This document shows positions 10,369-21,846 of a stretch of DNA of 64,000 nt, piece after piece. The stretch is from Cupriavidus basilensis (lineage in GTDB: Bacteria > Pseudomonadota > Gammaproteobacteria > Burkholderiales > Burkholderiaceae). The position numbers were made by a program, and so were the translations under genes. Position 1 is the first letter of the stretch, and every line of letters begins with the position of its first letter. The stretch covers positions 3,720,001 through 3,784,000 of the forward strand of contig NZ_CP010536.1 in the NCBI RefSeq assembly GCF_000832305.1, in the 5' to 3' direction. A model generated the notes under the pieces. That model saw only the letters and a program-made list of their open reading frames with translations, did not search any database and was not told the DNA's origin.

Positions 10369-11043
10369 ATGAATCTGGCATTGTTCGACCTCGACCACAC
10401 CTTGCTCCCGACCGACAGCGACCACGAATGGGGCCGCTTCCTGGTGCGCCTGGGCGTTGTCGACGAGGAATTCTACCGCCGCAGGAACGACGAGTTCTTC
10501 GGCCATTACAAGGCTGGCACCCTGGATATCCAGGCTTTCCTGCGTTTCGCGCTAGCGCCGCTGGCGGCCAATCCGCGCGACCGCCTGGAAGCGTTGCGCA
10601 GCCAGTTCATGCGTGAAGTGATCGATCCGGTCATCACGCCGCAGGCGCGCGCACTGGTCTACAAGCACCTCGACGCCGGCGACCTGTGCGCCGTGGTCAC
10701 CGCCACCAATAGTTTCGTCACCGCCCCGATCACGGCGGCCTTCGGCATCAAGCACCTGATCGCCACCGAGCCGGCCACCGCCAACGGCAAGCCCGACGGC
10801 GCCTTCACCGGCGAAGTGGCTGGCATTCCCAGCTTCCGCGAGGGCAAGATAGCCCGGGTGGAAGCCTGGCTAAAGAGCATGGGCACCCAATGGGATGCCT
10901 TCGAAAACACCACCTTCTACAGTGATTCGGCCAACGACCTGCCGCTGCTGGAGAAGGTCAGCGAGCCGATCGCCGCCAACCCGGACGATCGCCTGCGTCA
11001 CCACGCCGCCGCGTCAGGCTGGCGCATCATGGACCTGTTCTGA
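10369..11043 (+). CDS. HAD-superfamily IB phosphatase (SerB-like)
   Basis: The 224-residue protein begins MNLALFDLDHTLLPTDSDHEW; Asp7 and Asp9 are the HAD nucleophile and acid/base pair. Motif II is VVTATNS and motif IV is YSDSANDLPLL, typical of subclass IB enzymes such as phosphoserine or histidinol-phosphate phosphatases. The substrate is not determinable here. It lies between hda and pcnB, as in other Burkholderiaceae, and only one nucleotide separates its stop from the GTG of pcnB, so translation is probably coupled. Confidence 0.9.
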   Translation: MNLALFDLDHTLLPTDSDHEWGRFLVRLGVVDEEFYRRRNDEFFGHYKAGTLDIQAFLRFALAPLAANPRDRLEALRSQFMREVIDPVITPQARALVYKHLDAGDLCAVVTATNSFVTAPITAAFGIKHLIATEPATANGKPDGAFTGEVAGIPSFREGKIARVEAWLKSMGTQWDAFENTTFYSDSANDLPLLEKVSEPIAANPDDRLRHHAAASGWRIMDLF

Positions 11044-11044
11044 C

Positions 11045-12658
11045 GTGATCAAAAAGCTAATCAACCGGCTGCTAGGCAAGCCGGGCACCCAGCAGCGCCC
11101 CGTCAAACGCCGCGGCCAGCGCGCCCATACGCCGAATATCGTTGCGCATGCCGAGCACCAGATCGACCAGTCGCTGATCTCGCGCAACGCCATCAAGGTC
11201 ACCTCCACGCTGCAGCAGGCAGGCTACGAGGCGTTTATCGTCGGCGGCGCGGTACGCGACCTGTTGCTGGGCATCAAGCCCAAGGACTTCGACGTCGCCA
11301 CCAACGCCACGCCTGACCAGGTGCAGGCGCTGTTCCGCCGCTCGCGCATCATCGGCCGGCGCTTCCAGATCGTGCACGTGACGTTCTATGGCGGGCGCGA
11401 GCAGGAAATCATTGAGGTCTCCACCTTCCGCGCGCTGGTCGACGCGGTCGCCAGCGAGACCTTGCCCGAAGGGCGCCGCCTCAAGCGCTCCGAGCTCGAC
11501 AGCAAGACCCACGCGATCGATGCCTCTGGCCGCGTGCTGCGTGACAACGTGTGGGGCTCGCAGGCCGAAGACGCGGAACGCCGCGACTTCACCATCAACG
11601 CGATGTACTACGACCCCGCCCAGCAACTGGTGTACGACTACCACCAGGGCATGGAGGACATCCGCGCGCGCACGCTGCGCATGATCGGCGATCCGGTCAC
11701 ACGCTACCGCGAAGACCCTATCCGCATGCTGCGCGTGGTGCGCTTCGCCGCCAAGACCGGGTTCACGATCGACGAGGACACCCGCCAGCCGATCGCCGAC
11801 CTGGCCTCGCTGATCCACAATGTGCCCAGCGCGCGCCTGTTCGACGAGATGCTCAAGCTGCTGATGTCGGGCCATGCCTGGGCGTCGCTGCAGGAGCTGC
11901 GCAAGGCCGGCCTGCACCGGGGCCTGCTGCCACTGCTGGATGTCGCGCTGGAGCAGCCGATGGGCCAGCGCTTCGTGCAACTAGCGCTGGACAACACGGA
12001 CCAGCGCGTGCAGGTTGGCAAACCGGTCTCGCCGGGCTTCCTGTTTGCCGCGCTGCTATGGCACCACGTGCTGCAGCGCTGGACCACGCTGCGCGAGCAA
12101 GGCGAACATGCCATCGCCGCGCTCAATATCGCCATGGACGACGTGCTGGAGCGCCAGACCGGCCAGCTCGCCATCCAGCGCCGCTTTGTCACCGACATGC
12201 GGGACATCTGGGGCATGCAGCCGCGCTTCGAGAAGCGCGTGGGCCGCATGCCGTTCCGCCTGATCGAATCGCCGCGCTTTCGCGCCGGCTTCGATTTCCT
12301 CTACCTGCGCTGCGAATCCGGCGAGCAACCGGCCGAACTGGCGAAATGGTGGCAAGACTTCCAGGATGCCGATAGCCACGGCCGCGAGGACCTGATCGAG
12401 GCCGTGCGCCCGGTGCGCGGCGCCGGCAGGCAAGGCGGTGGCGGCAGCGGCGGCGCGGGCGATGCCGACGGCTTTGAGCCCGCCGGAGATGGCGACAGCG
12501 GCGATAGCGGCGGCCCGGCACGCAAGAAGCGCCGTCGGCGCAGTCCGCGGAAATCGGATAAAGTTTCTCCGCGGAGTGATATGGACGCGAGCCAGGAATC
12601 CGGCTCCACTGCAGACCGGAAAACCGGCAAGGTACGCGTCCAGCCGGAGGAATCGTAA
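11045..12658 (+). CDS. pcnB: Poly(A) polymerase I
   Basis: PcnB adds 3' poly(A) tails that target RNA for decay. The 537-residue protein has the nucleotidyltransferase signature GGAVRDLLLG (67-76) with DFDVAT (81-86), and the RRDFTINAMYYDP motif of class II polymerases and CCA enzymes. An N-terminal basic stretch and a long Gly-rich, Lys/Arg-rich C-terminal tail (from about residue 458) mark it as PcnB rather than a CCA transferase. GTG at 11045 is chosen because it falls 1 nt after the upstream stop and begins IKKLINRLLGKP, the family start. Its stop overlaps the folK ATG. Confidence 0.95.
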   Translation: MIKKLINRLLGKPGTQQRPVKRRGQRAHTPNIVAHAEHQIDQSLISRNAIKVTSTLQQAGYEAFIVGGAVRDLLLGIKPKDFDVATNATPDQVQALFRRSRIIGRRFQIVHVTFYGGREQEIIEVSTFRALVDAVASETLPEGRRLKRSELDSKTHAIDASGRVLRDNVWGSQAEDAERRDFTINAMYYDPAQQLVYDYHQGMEDIRARTLRMIGDPVTRYREDPIRMLRVVRFAAKTGFTIDEDTRQPIADLASLIHNVPSARLFDEMLKLLMSGHAWASLQELRKAGLHRGLLPLLDVALEQPMGQRFVQLALDNTDQRVQVGKPVSPGFLFAALLWHHVLQRWTTLREQGEHAIAALNIAMDDVLERQTGQLAIQRRFVTDMRDIWGMQPRFEKRVGRMPFRLIESPRFRAGFDFLYLRCESGEQPAELAKWWQDFQDADSHGREDLIEAVRPVRGAGRQGGGGSGGAGDADGFEPAGDGDSGDSGGPARKKRRRRSPRKSDKVSPRSDMDASQESGSTADRKTGKVRVQPEES

Positions 12659-13176
12659 TGACACTTGCCTTTATCGGCATCGGAGCCAACCTGGGTGACG
12701 CCCGGCAGGCTCTGAAAGATGCCATCGTGTGCCTGGCCCAGCAGGTCGGCATCACGGTGCTGGCGAGATCGTCGCTCTATCGCACGGCCCCGGTCGATGC
12801 GGCGGGCAACGACTATTACAACGCGGTGGTCAAGGTAGAGACCTCGTTTACTGCCGCCCAGCTATTGCGCATCTGTCACCACATCGAGGATCAGTTCGGC
12901 CGCGAGCGGCCTTTCCGCAACGCGCCACGCACCCTCGACCTGGACCTGCTGGTCTTTGGCGACGAAATCCACCAGGGCGAAAAGCTGGTGGTGCCGCATC
13001 CACGCCTGGCAGAGCGCGCCTTCACGCTGGTGCCGCTGCTTGAGCTGGATGCCGAACTGGTTATCCCCGGCCTTGGCCCTGCGGCGGATTACCTGGCCGC
13101 GGTCAGCGCGCAGCGCGTCGAGAAGGTCTCCTTTTGCAAGTGCACGCGGCAACTGGACGCGCGCAGCGATTCCTGA
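12658..13176 (+). CDS. folK: 2-amino-4-hydroxy-6-hydroxymethyldihydropteridine pyrophosphokinase
   Basis: HPPK catalyses pyrophosphoryl transfer from ATP to the pterin in folate synthesis. The 172-residue protein shows IGIGANLGDA near the N-terminus and the signature RNAPRTLDLDLLVFGD (about 88-103), with the metal-binding DLD. ATG at 12658 overlaps the pcnB stop (TAATG). The pairing with pcnB is standard in proteobacteria. Together with panB nearby and pabBC downstream, this places several vitamin-precursor genes in the region. Confidence 0.97.
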   Translation: MTLAFIGIGANLGDARQALKDAIVCLAQQVGITVLARSSLYRTAPVDAAGNDYYNAVVKVETSFTAAQLLRICHHIEDQFGRERPFRNAPRTLDLDLLVFGDEIHQGEKLVVPHPRLAERAFTLVPLLELDAELVIPGLGPAADYLAAVSAQRVEKVSFCKCTRQLDARSDS

Positions 13177-13258
13177 AGCCATGGCCGGCAGCGGCAAGCC
13201 GGTCCCGCTTTGTCCGCCCTGTACTATGTAGTTCCCCCTTAGCCGACCGGACCCGCCC

Positions 13259-13900
13259 ATGCTCGAACACTTGCGCCGCATTGTGGTGGAAGGCCCCATC
13301 GGAGCCGGCAAGACCGCGCTCGCACAACGCCTGGCGCAAACCCTGCGCACCGGCGAATTGCTCGATGCGGCGCGTGAAAACCCCTTCCTTGAACGCTACT
13401 ACCGCGAGCCCGCGCGATACGCGCTGCCGCTGCAGCTGTCGCTGATGAACCAGCGCGCGCAGCAGCTCATGGCCTGGCAGGCGGCACTGCTGGCGGGCCA
13501 GCGCATGGTGGGCGATTTCCTGCACAACAAAGACCGCCTCTACGCCGGGCTGACCCTGCCCGAGGACGAACTGGCGCTGTACGACGCCCTCGCCGCGCGC
13601 CTGCCGGCCCAAGGCCAGCGCGTAGACCTCGTCATCGTACTGCAGGCCTCACCCGCGCTGCTGCGCGAGCGCATCGCCCGGCGCAACGCGCCTGGCGAGT
13701 CCAGCATCGACGATGCCTATCTGGAGCGGTTGTCGGATGCCTACGGCGAGCTGTTCCATCGCTACGACGAGGCACCGGTCATGATCGTCGACACCGCCCA
13801 CTTCAGCCCGGTAGACAACGACGCCGATTTCCGTACACTACTGTCGCGCATCGAAAACATGCGTGGCCGCAAGGCCTTTCTCAATCTCGCTGCGCCCTGA
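13259..13900 (+). CDS. Deoxynucleoside kinase (dCK/dGK family)
   Basis: The 213-residue protein has the P-loop GPIGAGKT (12-19) and the ENPFLERYYRE segment, as in the deoxynucleoside kinase family that phosphorylates deoxyadenosine, deoxyguanosine or deoxycytidine. The LID-like Arg-rich LRERIARRNAPGE (about residue 138 on) is visible. Which nucleoside it prefers cannot be read. It sits between folK and panB, a common arrangement in this family of bacteria. Confidence 0.88.
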   Translation: MLEHLRRIVVEGPIGAGKTALAQRLAQTLRTGELLDAARENPFLERYYREPARYALPLQLSLMNQRAQQLMAWQAALLAGQRMVGDFLHNKDRLYAGLTLPEDELALYDALAARLPAQGQRVDLVIVLQASPALLRERIARRNAPGESSIDDAYLERLSDAYGELFHRYDEAPVMIVDTAHFSPVDNDADFRTLLSRIENMRGRKAFLNLAAP

Positions 13901-14112
13901 CAGGCTCTCCCGCCTGCCAGCCTTCACCATAACGACAGCAGTCGCTGCCGCGAATCCCGTGGCCCCATCCTGGGGCCGAGCGCCTCGCGCAGTACGAACT
14001 GAAAGGGGCAAAAGGCCTTGCCGCACGGATGCAGATGCGTTGATGCACCGATCATGAATGCACTGCCGCATCGCGGCCGGCCCGGCTCCCGTCTCTCTAC
14101 CGGCCCAACGTC

Positions 14113-14934
14113 ATGAGTTACCTCCTCGACCCCTCACGCAAGACCGTCACCATCCCCAAGCTGCAAGCGATGCGCGCCGCTGGCGAAAAAATCGCCATGC
14201 TGACCGCCTACGACTCCAGCTTCGCCGCGCTGCTCGACTACTGCGGGGTCGAGGTGCTGCTGGTCGGCGACTCCCTTGGCAATGTCATGCAAGGCCAGCA
14301 GACCACGCTGCCCGTGACGCTCGAACAGGTTGTCTATCACACCGAATGCGTGGCACGCGGCAACCAGAGCGCGCTGCTGGTGGCGGACCTGCCATTCGGC
14401 ACCTATCCCACGCCGGAAGCCACCTTCACCAGCGCCGTCGCGCTGATGCGGGCCGGCGCGCAAATGGTCAAGCTGGAGGGCGGCGACTGGCTCGCGCCCA
14501 CCGTCAAGTTCCTGGTCGAGCGCAGCATTCCGGTGTGCGGCCACATTGGCCTGACGCCGCAGTCGGTGCACGCGCTGGGCGGCTTCAAGGTGCAGGGCAA
14601 GACCGACGAGAGCGCGGCGCAGCTCAAGCGCGACGCGCTCGCGCTGCAAGCCGCGGGCGCCCAGCTGATCGTGATGGAAGCGGTGCCGGCGGCTGTGGCC
14701 GGCGTAGTCACCGGCCTGCTGACGATCCCGACCATCGGCATCGGCGCCGGCGCGGATTGCTCCGGCCAGGTGCTGGTCCTGCAGGACATGATCAACGTCT
14801 ACCCGGGCCGCAAGGCCAAGTTCGTGCGCAACTTCATGGAAGGCGCCGGCTCGATCGAGGCCGCCGTGCGCGCCTACGTGGCGGCCGTGAAGGATGGCAG
14901 CTTCCCGGCCGCCGAGCACACCTTCTCGGCCTGA
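14113..14934 (+). CDS. panB: 3-methyl-2-oxobutanoate hydroxymethyltransferase
   Basis: PanB makes ketopantoate from 2-ketoisovalerate and methylene-tetrahydrofolate, the first committed step to pantothenate. The 273-residue protein has TAYDSSFA (31-38), [11 protein letters not shown] (51-61, with metal-binding Asp53) and VMEAVPA with the catalytic Glu. ATG at 14113 ([17 protein letters not shown]) matches relatives. panC is not adjacent in this window. Confidence 0.97.
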   Translation: MSYLLDPSRKTVTIPKLQAMRAAGEKIAMLTAYDSSFAALLDYCGVEVLLVGDSLGNVMQGQQTTLPVTLEQVVYHTECVARGNQSALLVADLPFGTYPTPEATFTSAVALMRAGAQMVKLEGGDWLAPTVKFLVERSIPVCGHIGLTPQSVHALGGFKVQGKTDESAAQLKRDALALQAAGAQLIVMEAVPAAVAGVVTGLLTIPTIGIGAGADCSGQVLVLQDMINVYPGRKAKFVRNFMEGAGSIEAAVRAYVAAVKDGSFPAAEHTFSA

Positions 14935-14947
14935 GCGCGCGCCGGCA

Positions 14948-15646
14948 ATGGAGATCGGTGCCGCCACCGCCGCGGCCTTTGCGCTTCTGGCCAACGGTGA
15001 CGGCGCCATCTGGTTCATCGTCTGGACCTCGCTGGTGGTAGCCGTGCTCGGGCTGGCGCTGGCCGCCGTGCCGGCCATCGGCGCGGCCTACCTGATCGCC
15101 ACCCACGATTTTCCCGGGCGGCGTGTGGTGGTGGTGATGGCGCAGGCCTTTCTCTCCTTGCCGACCGTGCTGGTCGGGCTGATCCTCTACCTGCTGTTCA
15201 CCCGCCACGGGCCGCTGGGCAGTTTCTCCCTGCTGTTTACCCGCAGCGGCATGGTGCTCGGGCAGGCGGTGATCGGCTTCCCGGTGGTGCTGGCGTTTGC
15301 CCTGTCCACCCTGCAGGGGGCGGATGCGCGGCTGCGCGAAACCGCCTGGGTACTGGGCGCCGGGCGCTGGCGGACCTTTTTCACCGTCCTGCGCGAGCTG
15401 CGCTTTGGCCTGATGGCCGCACTGGTGGCGGGCTTTGGGCGGGTCATTGCGGAAGTCGGCTCGGCGCTGATGATCGGCGGCAATATCGAAGGCGCCACCC
15501 GGACCATCACCACCGCCATCGCGCTGGAAACCAGCAAGGGAGAATTCGCCCAGGGTATTGCGCTGGGCGTTGTGCTGATCGCACTGGCAGTGCTCGTCAA
15601 TGTGATGCTGGCGTGGCTGCAAGGCGCGGGAGGATTTCGCCGATGA
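14948..15646 (+). CDS. tupB: Tungstate-type ABC transporter permease (TupB)
   Basis: A 232-residue inner-membrane permease with about five to six transmembrane segments and the permease EAA-type loop (ETAWVLGAGRWRTFFTVL). The overall sequence (SLPTVLVGLILYLLFTRHG, GGNIEGATRTITTAIALETS) matches the COG4662 tungstate permeases. Its stop overlaps the start of the ATPase gene (ATGA), so the two are co-translated. No substrate-binding TupA gene is adjacent on either side, which is unusual. Tungstate specificity is inferred from family resemblance; molybdate is possible. Confidence 0.85.
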   Translation: MEIGAATAAAFALLANGDGAIWFIVWTSLVVAVLGLALAAVPAIGAAYLIATHDFPGRRVVVVMAQAFLSLPTVLVGLILYLLFTRHGPLGSFSLLFTRSGMVLGQAVIGFPVVLAFALSTLQGADARLRETAWVLGAGRWRTFFTVLRELRFGLMAALVAGFGRVIAEVGSALMIGGNIEGATRTITTAIALETSKGEFAQGIALGVVLIALAVLVNVMLAWLQGAGGFRR

Positions 15647-16374
15647 GCACCCTGCCCGCGCGCCGCACGCCTGACGGGCAGGCGCTGCCGCCTTCCCAGC
15701 TGCCACCGCTGCTGACGGTGCGCGGCTTGCAGCGCCAGGTAGGCGCGCGGCGGCTGTTCGATATTGCCGAGCTTGCCTTCCCGCGCGCCGCTGTGGTGGT
15801 GCTGACCGGTGTCAATGGCGCGGGCAAGAGCACGCTGCTGCGCATGGTGGCGGGGCTGGAGCGCGCACCCGGCGCGAGCGTGGCCTGGACCGGCGCGGAC
15901 GGCACGCCGCGCAACGCCGCACTCGATCCGCTGCCCGCCGCGCTACGCCAGCGCATTGCCTACCTGCACCAGCATCCCTACCTGTTTCGCACCTCGGTGC
16001 GCGAGAACATCGCCTATGGCCTGAAGGCGCGCGGCATGCCCGACGACGAAGTCAGGCGGCGCGTGGGAGCCGCGCTGGGCTGGGCCGGCATCACGCACGT
16101 GCAGGATACCGCCCCCGAATGCCTGTCCGGCGGCGAGGTGCAACGCGTGGCACTGGCCCGCGCCAAGGTGCTGGAGCCCGATTTGCTGCTGCTGGACGAG
16201 CCCACCTCCAGCCTGGACGGCCACGCTCGCGAACAGGTGATCGGCCTGGTGCAGGACCTGGCCGCCGAAGGCCGCAGCGTGGTGATGGTCTGCCACGATC
16301 GCGAGCTGATCAACCTGCCGGGCGTGGTGCGCTGGAAGCTTGGCGACGGGCGGCTGGATACGCGCCACCCCTGA
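15643..16374 (+). CDS. tupC: ABC transporter ATP-binding protein, tungstate type (TupC)
   Basis: The 243-residue ATPase has Walker A GVNGAGKST (56-64), the signature CLSGGEVQRVALARA, Walker B LLLLDEPTSSLD and the H-loop VCHD. ATG at 15643 overlaps the permease stop by 4 nt. It is the energising subunit for the adjacent permease. It converges with pabBC with only 9 nt between stops and no evident terminator. Confidence 0.87.
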   Translation: MSTLPARRTPDGQALPPSQLPPLLTVRGLQRQVGARRLFDIAELAFPRAAVVVLTGVNGAGKSTLLRMVAGLERAPGASVAWTGADGTPRNAALDPLPAALRQRIAYLHQHPYLFRTSVRENIAYGLKARGMPDDEVRRRVGAALGWAGITHVQDTAPECLSGGEVQRVALARAKVLEPDLLLLDEPTSSLDGHAREQVIGLVQDLAAEGRSVVMVCHDRELINLPGVVRWKLGDGRLDTRHP

Positions 16375-16383
16375 ACGCCTGGC

Positions 16384-18276
16384 TCAGGCTGTTGCCGGCA
16401 ACTCCGCCAATAGCACGCCCCGCAACGAATTCGCCAGCGCTAGTGCCTCCGCGCTCAGCAGCATGGCCTGCGTGACAACCGCCTCGCGCACCGTCGCGCC
16501 GAGGTAGCGTGCACCATCGCCTAGCACCGCAGCGCGCATCACCCCGGGCAGGATATCGGCGGCCAGCGGCGGCGTCAGCCACTCGCCTTCCGCCTTGACG
16601 AACACGGAACTGCGGCCGCCTTCGAGCAGTTCGCCTCGTGTGTTGAAGAACAGGCTGTCGAAGGCGCCGGCGCGCTCGGCCGCTTGCCAGCCCGCATCAT
16701 AGACGGCGCGCGCGCTGGTCTTGTGGCGGCGCAACGCGTGCGCGACCGGCAGCGCCTGCGCGGCCAGCACTACGCGCACCGGGACTGCGGCGAGCGGCGC
16801 CAGCGGGCCGTGGGCAACGGTGAAGCTGCCCGCCTTGTCCAGCGCCAGCCGCAGGCGCCAGGTGCCGGCCCCGAGCTCCACCACGGCCGCCTGCACCAAC
16901 GCCAACGCACGAGCGCGCTCAAACCCAAAGCCGAAGCACGCAGCGGAAGCCGCCAGCCGCGCCAGATGCTGATCCAGGCGCTGGCACTCCCCGTCTTCCA
17001 CCCGCATGGTTTCGAACAAGGTAAAGCCCGGATCGTGCGCGGTCAGGAAGCGCGCCTTCCAGCCGCACTCGGCAAATTCGCCCGCGGCGTCGCTGTCGTG
17101 CACGATGCCACCGCCCACGCCCATCTCACCCGCGCGCAGTCCGTCGGCGCCCTGCGCGCCCAATACCAGCGTGCGGATGGCGACCGACAGCGCAAAGGCA
17201 CCCGGCCATGCCTGCGCTTGCCCTTCACCAGGCGCATCGATCCAGCCGAGCGAGCCGGTGTAAAGACCGCGCGGCGCGCGCTCCAGCTCGCCGATGATCT
17301 CCATGGTGCGCCGCTTGGGCGCGCCGGTGATGGAGCCGCAGGGAAACAGCGCGCGCATCAGATCCGCCAGGCTGGTGCCGGCGCGTGCCTTGGCGGTCAC
17401 GGTGGAGGTCATCTGCAGCACCTGGCCGAAGGGCTGCACCACGAAGCGATCGGGCACAGCCACCGTACCCGGCACCGCGATGCGGCCCAGGTCGTTGCGC
17501 AACAGGTCGACAATCATCACGTTCTCGGCGCGGTTCTTGGCGTCGGCCGCCAGCGCCAGCGCGGCCTCGGCATCGCGCGCGTCGTCGCCCGTGCGCGGCG
17601 CCGTGCCCTTCATCGGGCGGGTGAGCAACTGGCCCTGGCCGTCATGCCGGACGAACAGCTCCGGCGACAGCGACAGCACCCAGCCATCGCCCGGCAGCCG
17701 CGCCAGCGCGCCATAGGGCACCGGCTGGGCGGCACGCAAGGCGGCATAGAGCGCAAGCGGATCGCCAAACTCGGCAAAGCGCAGGCGCTGCGTGAAGTTG
17801 ACCTGGTAGGTGTCGCCAGCTTCGATCCATTGGTGAATGCGAGCAATGGCGGCGTGAAAAGCCGGCTCCGGCGTGTCGGCCAGGACATCCATCAAGCCGG
17901 CCGGCTGGTCCGGGGAGCGCGCCAGCCATTGCGCGACCTGCGCTTTGTCCAGCCGATGCATCTGCCTGAACCACAGCAGGCGCAGCGCGCCATCGTGCAA
18001 GGGCAATGCGCAATCGACATGGACCGCCGCGCCAACCAGCGGGCCGCCGAATTCATAAGGCGCAAACAGCGTGGCGTGCCAGCCCTGGCCCCAGCCATCG
18101 GCCAGCAAGGCATCGAGCGTGCCGAGCGCGGAGGCATCCGGCAGCACGTCTTCACGGGCAAAGCCGGTGTACAGGCGCGATGCCGCCTCGCCCGGCGCGG
18201 CGATGGCATTGTCGAGCAGGACGAAAGGCTCGGCATTGGCCGGGGAGGGGAACGTGCGGATCGGGGAAACTGCCAC
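16384..18276 (-). CDS. pabB: Aminodeoxychorismate synthase component I / aminodeoxychorismate lyase fusion
   Basis: This 630-residue bifunctional protein makes p-aminobenzoate for folate. The N-terminal part (about 1-415) is the chorismate-utilising PabB domain, with the PMKGTAPR motif, ENVMIVDLLRNDLGR and GSITGAPKRRTMEIIGELE. The C-terminal part (about 420-630) is a PLP-dependent fold-IV lyase (PabC), with FTLFETMRVEDG, the Lys in RRHKTSARAVYD and LLEGGRSSVFVK. Such PabBC fusions are known in betaproteobacteria. The start is GTG at 18276 with weak ribosome-binding sequence; it fits the family N-terminus but is not certain. The glutaminase PabA is not here. Confidence 0.93.
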   Translation of the reverse strand: MAVSPIRTFPSPANAEPFVLLDNAIAAPGEAASRLYTGFAREDVLPDASALGTLDALLADGWGQGWHATLFAPYEFGGPLVGAAVHVDCALPLHDGALRLLWFRQMHRLDKAQVAQWLARSPDQPAGLMDVLADTPEPAFHAAIARIHQWIEAGDTYQVNFTQRLRFAEFGDPLALYAALRAAQPVPYGALARLPGDGWVLSLSPELFVRHDGQGQLLTRPMKGTAPRTGDDARDAEAALALAADAKNRAENVMIVDLLRNDLGRIAVPGTVAVPDRFVVQPFGQVLQMTSTVTAKARAGTSLADLMRALFPCGSITGAPKRRTMEIIGELERAPRGLYTGSLGWIDAPGEGQAQAWPGAFALSVAIRTLVLGAQGADGLRAGEMGVGGGIVHDSDAAGEFAECGWKARFLTAHDPGFTLFETMRVEDGECQRLDQHLARLAASAACFGFGFERARALALVQAAVVELGAGTWRLRLALDKAGSFTVAHGPLAPLAAVPVRVVLAAQALPVAHALRRHKTSARAVYDAGWQAAERAGAFDSLFFNTRGELLEGGRSSVFVKAEGEWLTPPLAADILPGVMRAAVLGDGARYLGATVREAVVTQAMLLSAEALALANSLRGVLLAELPATA

Positions 18277-18340
18277 GGGAAATCACCAGCGTAAATTGAG
18301 GTCGCCGGGAGGCGGGCGACATCGCATTATCGCGCGCCCG

Positions 18341-18388
18341 CCCTGTCCCCGGCCCTATCCCCTCAGGGGCAGAGGGCCGGGGACAGGG
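18341..18388. repeat. Nested intergenic palindrome (REP-like)
   Basis: The 16-bp arms CCCTGTCCCCGGCCCT (18341-18356) and AGGGCCGGGGACAGGG (18373-18388) are perfectly complementary. A second inverted repeat, CCCCT-c-AGGGG, sits in the loop. It lies between the dnaJ 3' end and the pabBC 5' end. Its style resembles the short GC-rich intergenic palindromes scattered in many betaproteobacteria; see also 30981-31000 and 37891-37919. Confidence 0.7.
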
Positions 18389-18439
18389 GTGGCTTGGCCC
18401 GGACCTGCTTGAAGTGAAGCCAGCGTTTGAGCGGCGCCC

Positions 18440-18480
18440 AAAAAACAAAAAAGCCGGCCACGCATCAAAGCGTGGCCGGC
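18440..18480 (-). terminator. Terminator of dnaJ
   Basis: A perfect 11-bp stem, gccggccacgc and gcgtggccggc, has a 6-nt loop. On the minus strand it is followed by a T-rich tract (the A-rich run at 18440-18452). It lies just past the dnaJ stop. Confidence 0.93.
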
Positions 18481-18498
18481 CGCATGCCCCAGGCCGTA

Positions 18499-19650
18499 TC
18501 AGCTGAAGAAGCTCTTCACCTTGTCCAGCCAGGATTGCTCCTGCGGGCTGTGGCGCGAGCCACCTTCATGCACCGAGCGGTCGAACTGGCGCAGGATGTC
18601 CTTCTGCGCCTCGGTCAGCTTGACCGGCGTTTCCACGTTCACGTGCACATAGAGGTCGCCGGGGTAGCCCGAGCGCACACCCTTGATACCCTTGCCGCGC
18701 AGGCGGAAGGTCTTGCCGGGCTGGGTGCCTTCCGGCACCGGGAAGCTGGCCTTGCCGCCCAGCGTGGGCACTTCCAGGTCGCCGCCCAGCGCCGCGGTGG
18801 CGAAGGAAATCGGCATCTGGCAGTGCAGGTCGTCGCCGTCGCGCTCGAACACCGCGTGCTGCTTGATGTGAACTTCCACATACAGGTCGCCCGGGGGGCC
18901 GCCGTTGATGCCCGGCTCGCCATTGCCCGAGGAGCGGATGCGCATGCCCTCGTCGATGCCGGCGGGAATCTTCACTTCCAGCGTCTTCTGCGACTTCAGC
19001 TTGCCCTGACCGTGGCACTTGGTGCACGGCTTGGGGATGTGCTTGCCGGTGCCGTGGCACTTGGGGCAAGTCTGCTGCATCGAGAAGAAGCCTTGCGACA
19101 CGCGCACCTGGCCCGCGCCATGGCAGGTCGGGCAGGTTTCGACGTTGGTGCCGGGCTCGGCGCCATTGCCGTGGCAATGCTCGCACTCGTCCCAGTGGGG
19201 CACCCGGATCTGCGCGTCATGGCCGTGGGCGGCCTGCTCCAACGTGATTTCCATGCTGTAGCGCAGGTCGGCACCGCGGTACACCTGCGGGCCGCCGCCG
19301 CCACGGCGTCCGCCGCCAGCCTGGCCGCCCTGCTGGCCAAAAATATCGCCGAAGATGTCGCCGAAGGCTTCGGCGAATCCGCCGTAGGCCTGGCCGCCGC
19401 CGCCGAAGCCGCCCGCCATGTTGGGGTCGACGCCGGCGTGGCCGTACTGGTCGTAGGCTGCCTTCTTCTCGGGGTCCGAAAGCATCTCGTAGGCCTCTTT
19501 GACCTCCTTGAACTTCTCTTCGGAATCCTTGCTGTCCGGATTGCGGTCCGGGTGGTGCTTCATCGCCAGCTTGCGATAGGCCTTCTTGATCTCGTCGTCG
19601 CCGGCGTTCTTGCCCACCCCGAGCACTTCGTAAAAGTCACGTTTTGCCAT
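18499..19650 (-). CDS. dnaJ: Chaperone DnaJ (Hsp40)
   Basis: DnaJ delivers unfolded proteins to DnaK and stimulates its ATPase. The 383-residue protein has an N-terminal J domain with HPD at 33-35, a Gly/Phe-rich linker (about 75-120, [15 protein letters not shown]), four CxxCxGxG zinc-binding repeats ([32 protein letters not shown]) and the two C-terminal beta domains. It lies 175 nt downstream of dnaK in the same direction. I see no strong separate promoter in that gap, so it is probably read from the dnaK heat-shock promoter. Confidence 0.99.
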   Translation of the reverse strand: MAKRDFYEVLGVGKNAGDDEIKKAYRKLAMKHHPDRNPDSKDSEEKFKEVKEAYEMLSDPEKKAAYDQYGHAGVDPNMAGGFGGGGQAYGGFAEAFGDIFGDIFGQQGGQAGGGRRGGGGPQVYRGADLRYSMEITLEQAAHGHDAQIRVPHWDECEHCHGNGAEPGTNVETCPTCHGAGQVRVSQGFFSMQQTCPKCHGTGKHIPKPCTKCHGQGKLKSQKTLEVKIPAGIDEGMRIRSSGNGEPGINGGPPGDLYVEVHIKQHAVFERDGDDLHCQMPISFATAALGGDLEVPTLGGKASFPVPEGTQPGKTFRLRGKGIKGVRSGYPGDLYVHVNVETPVKLTEAQKDILRQFDRSVHEGGSRHSPQEQSWLDKVKSFFS

Positions 19651-19825
19651 GGTGGCTGCTTACCTGATGGGCCCGGAAGCGTCCAAAGCCCGCCCGGGCG
19701 AAATAGCAAAAAAGCCGAGCGAGGCATTCGACGGCGGTAACCCGCTTGGTCCAATGTCCGTCGCCCGGCGTCGGGATGGGGGCTGGCGCTGGTGTTGCGC
19801 ACCGCGCCCCCGCCCCGCTCTTCCA

Positions 19826-21790
<1,965 letters not shown>

Positions 21791-21846
21791 TATTCTCTCC
21801 TCTTGAGCCCCGCTATCCGCGGGGACTGCAATTCATCCTGAGGCCG

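Noticed and set aside
16684-18294. A 536-codon open frame antisense to pabBC
   Set aside because: It overlaps a fully supported bifunctional enzyme and its product is Arg/Ala/His-rich with no motifs.
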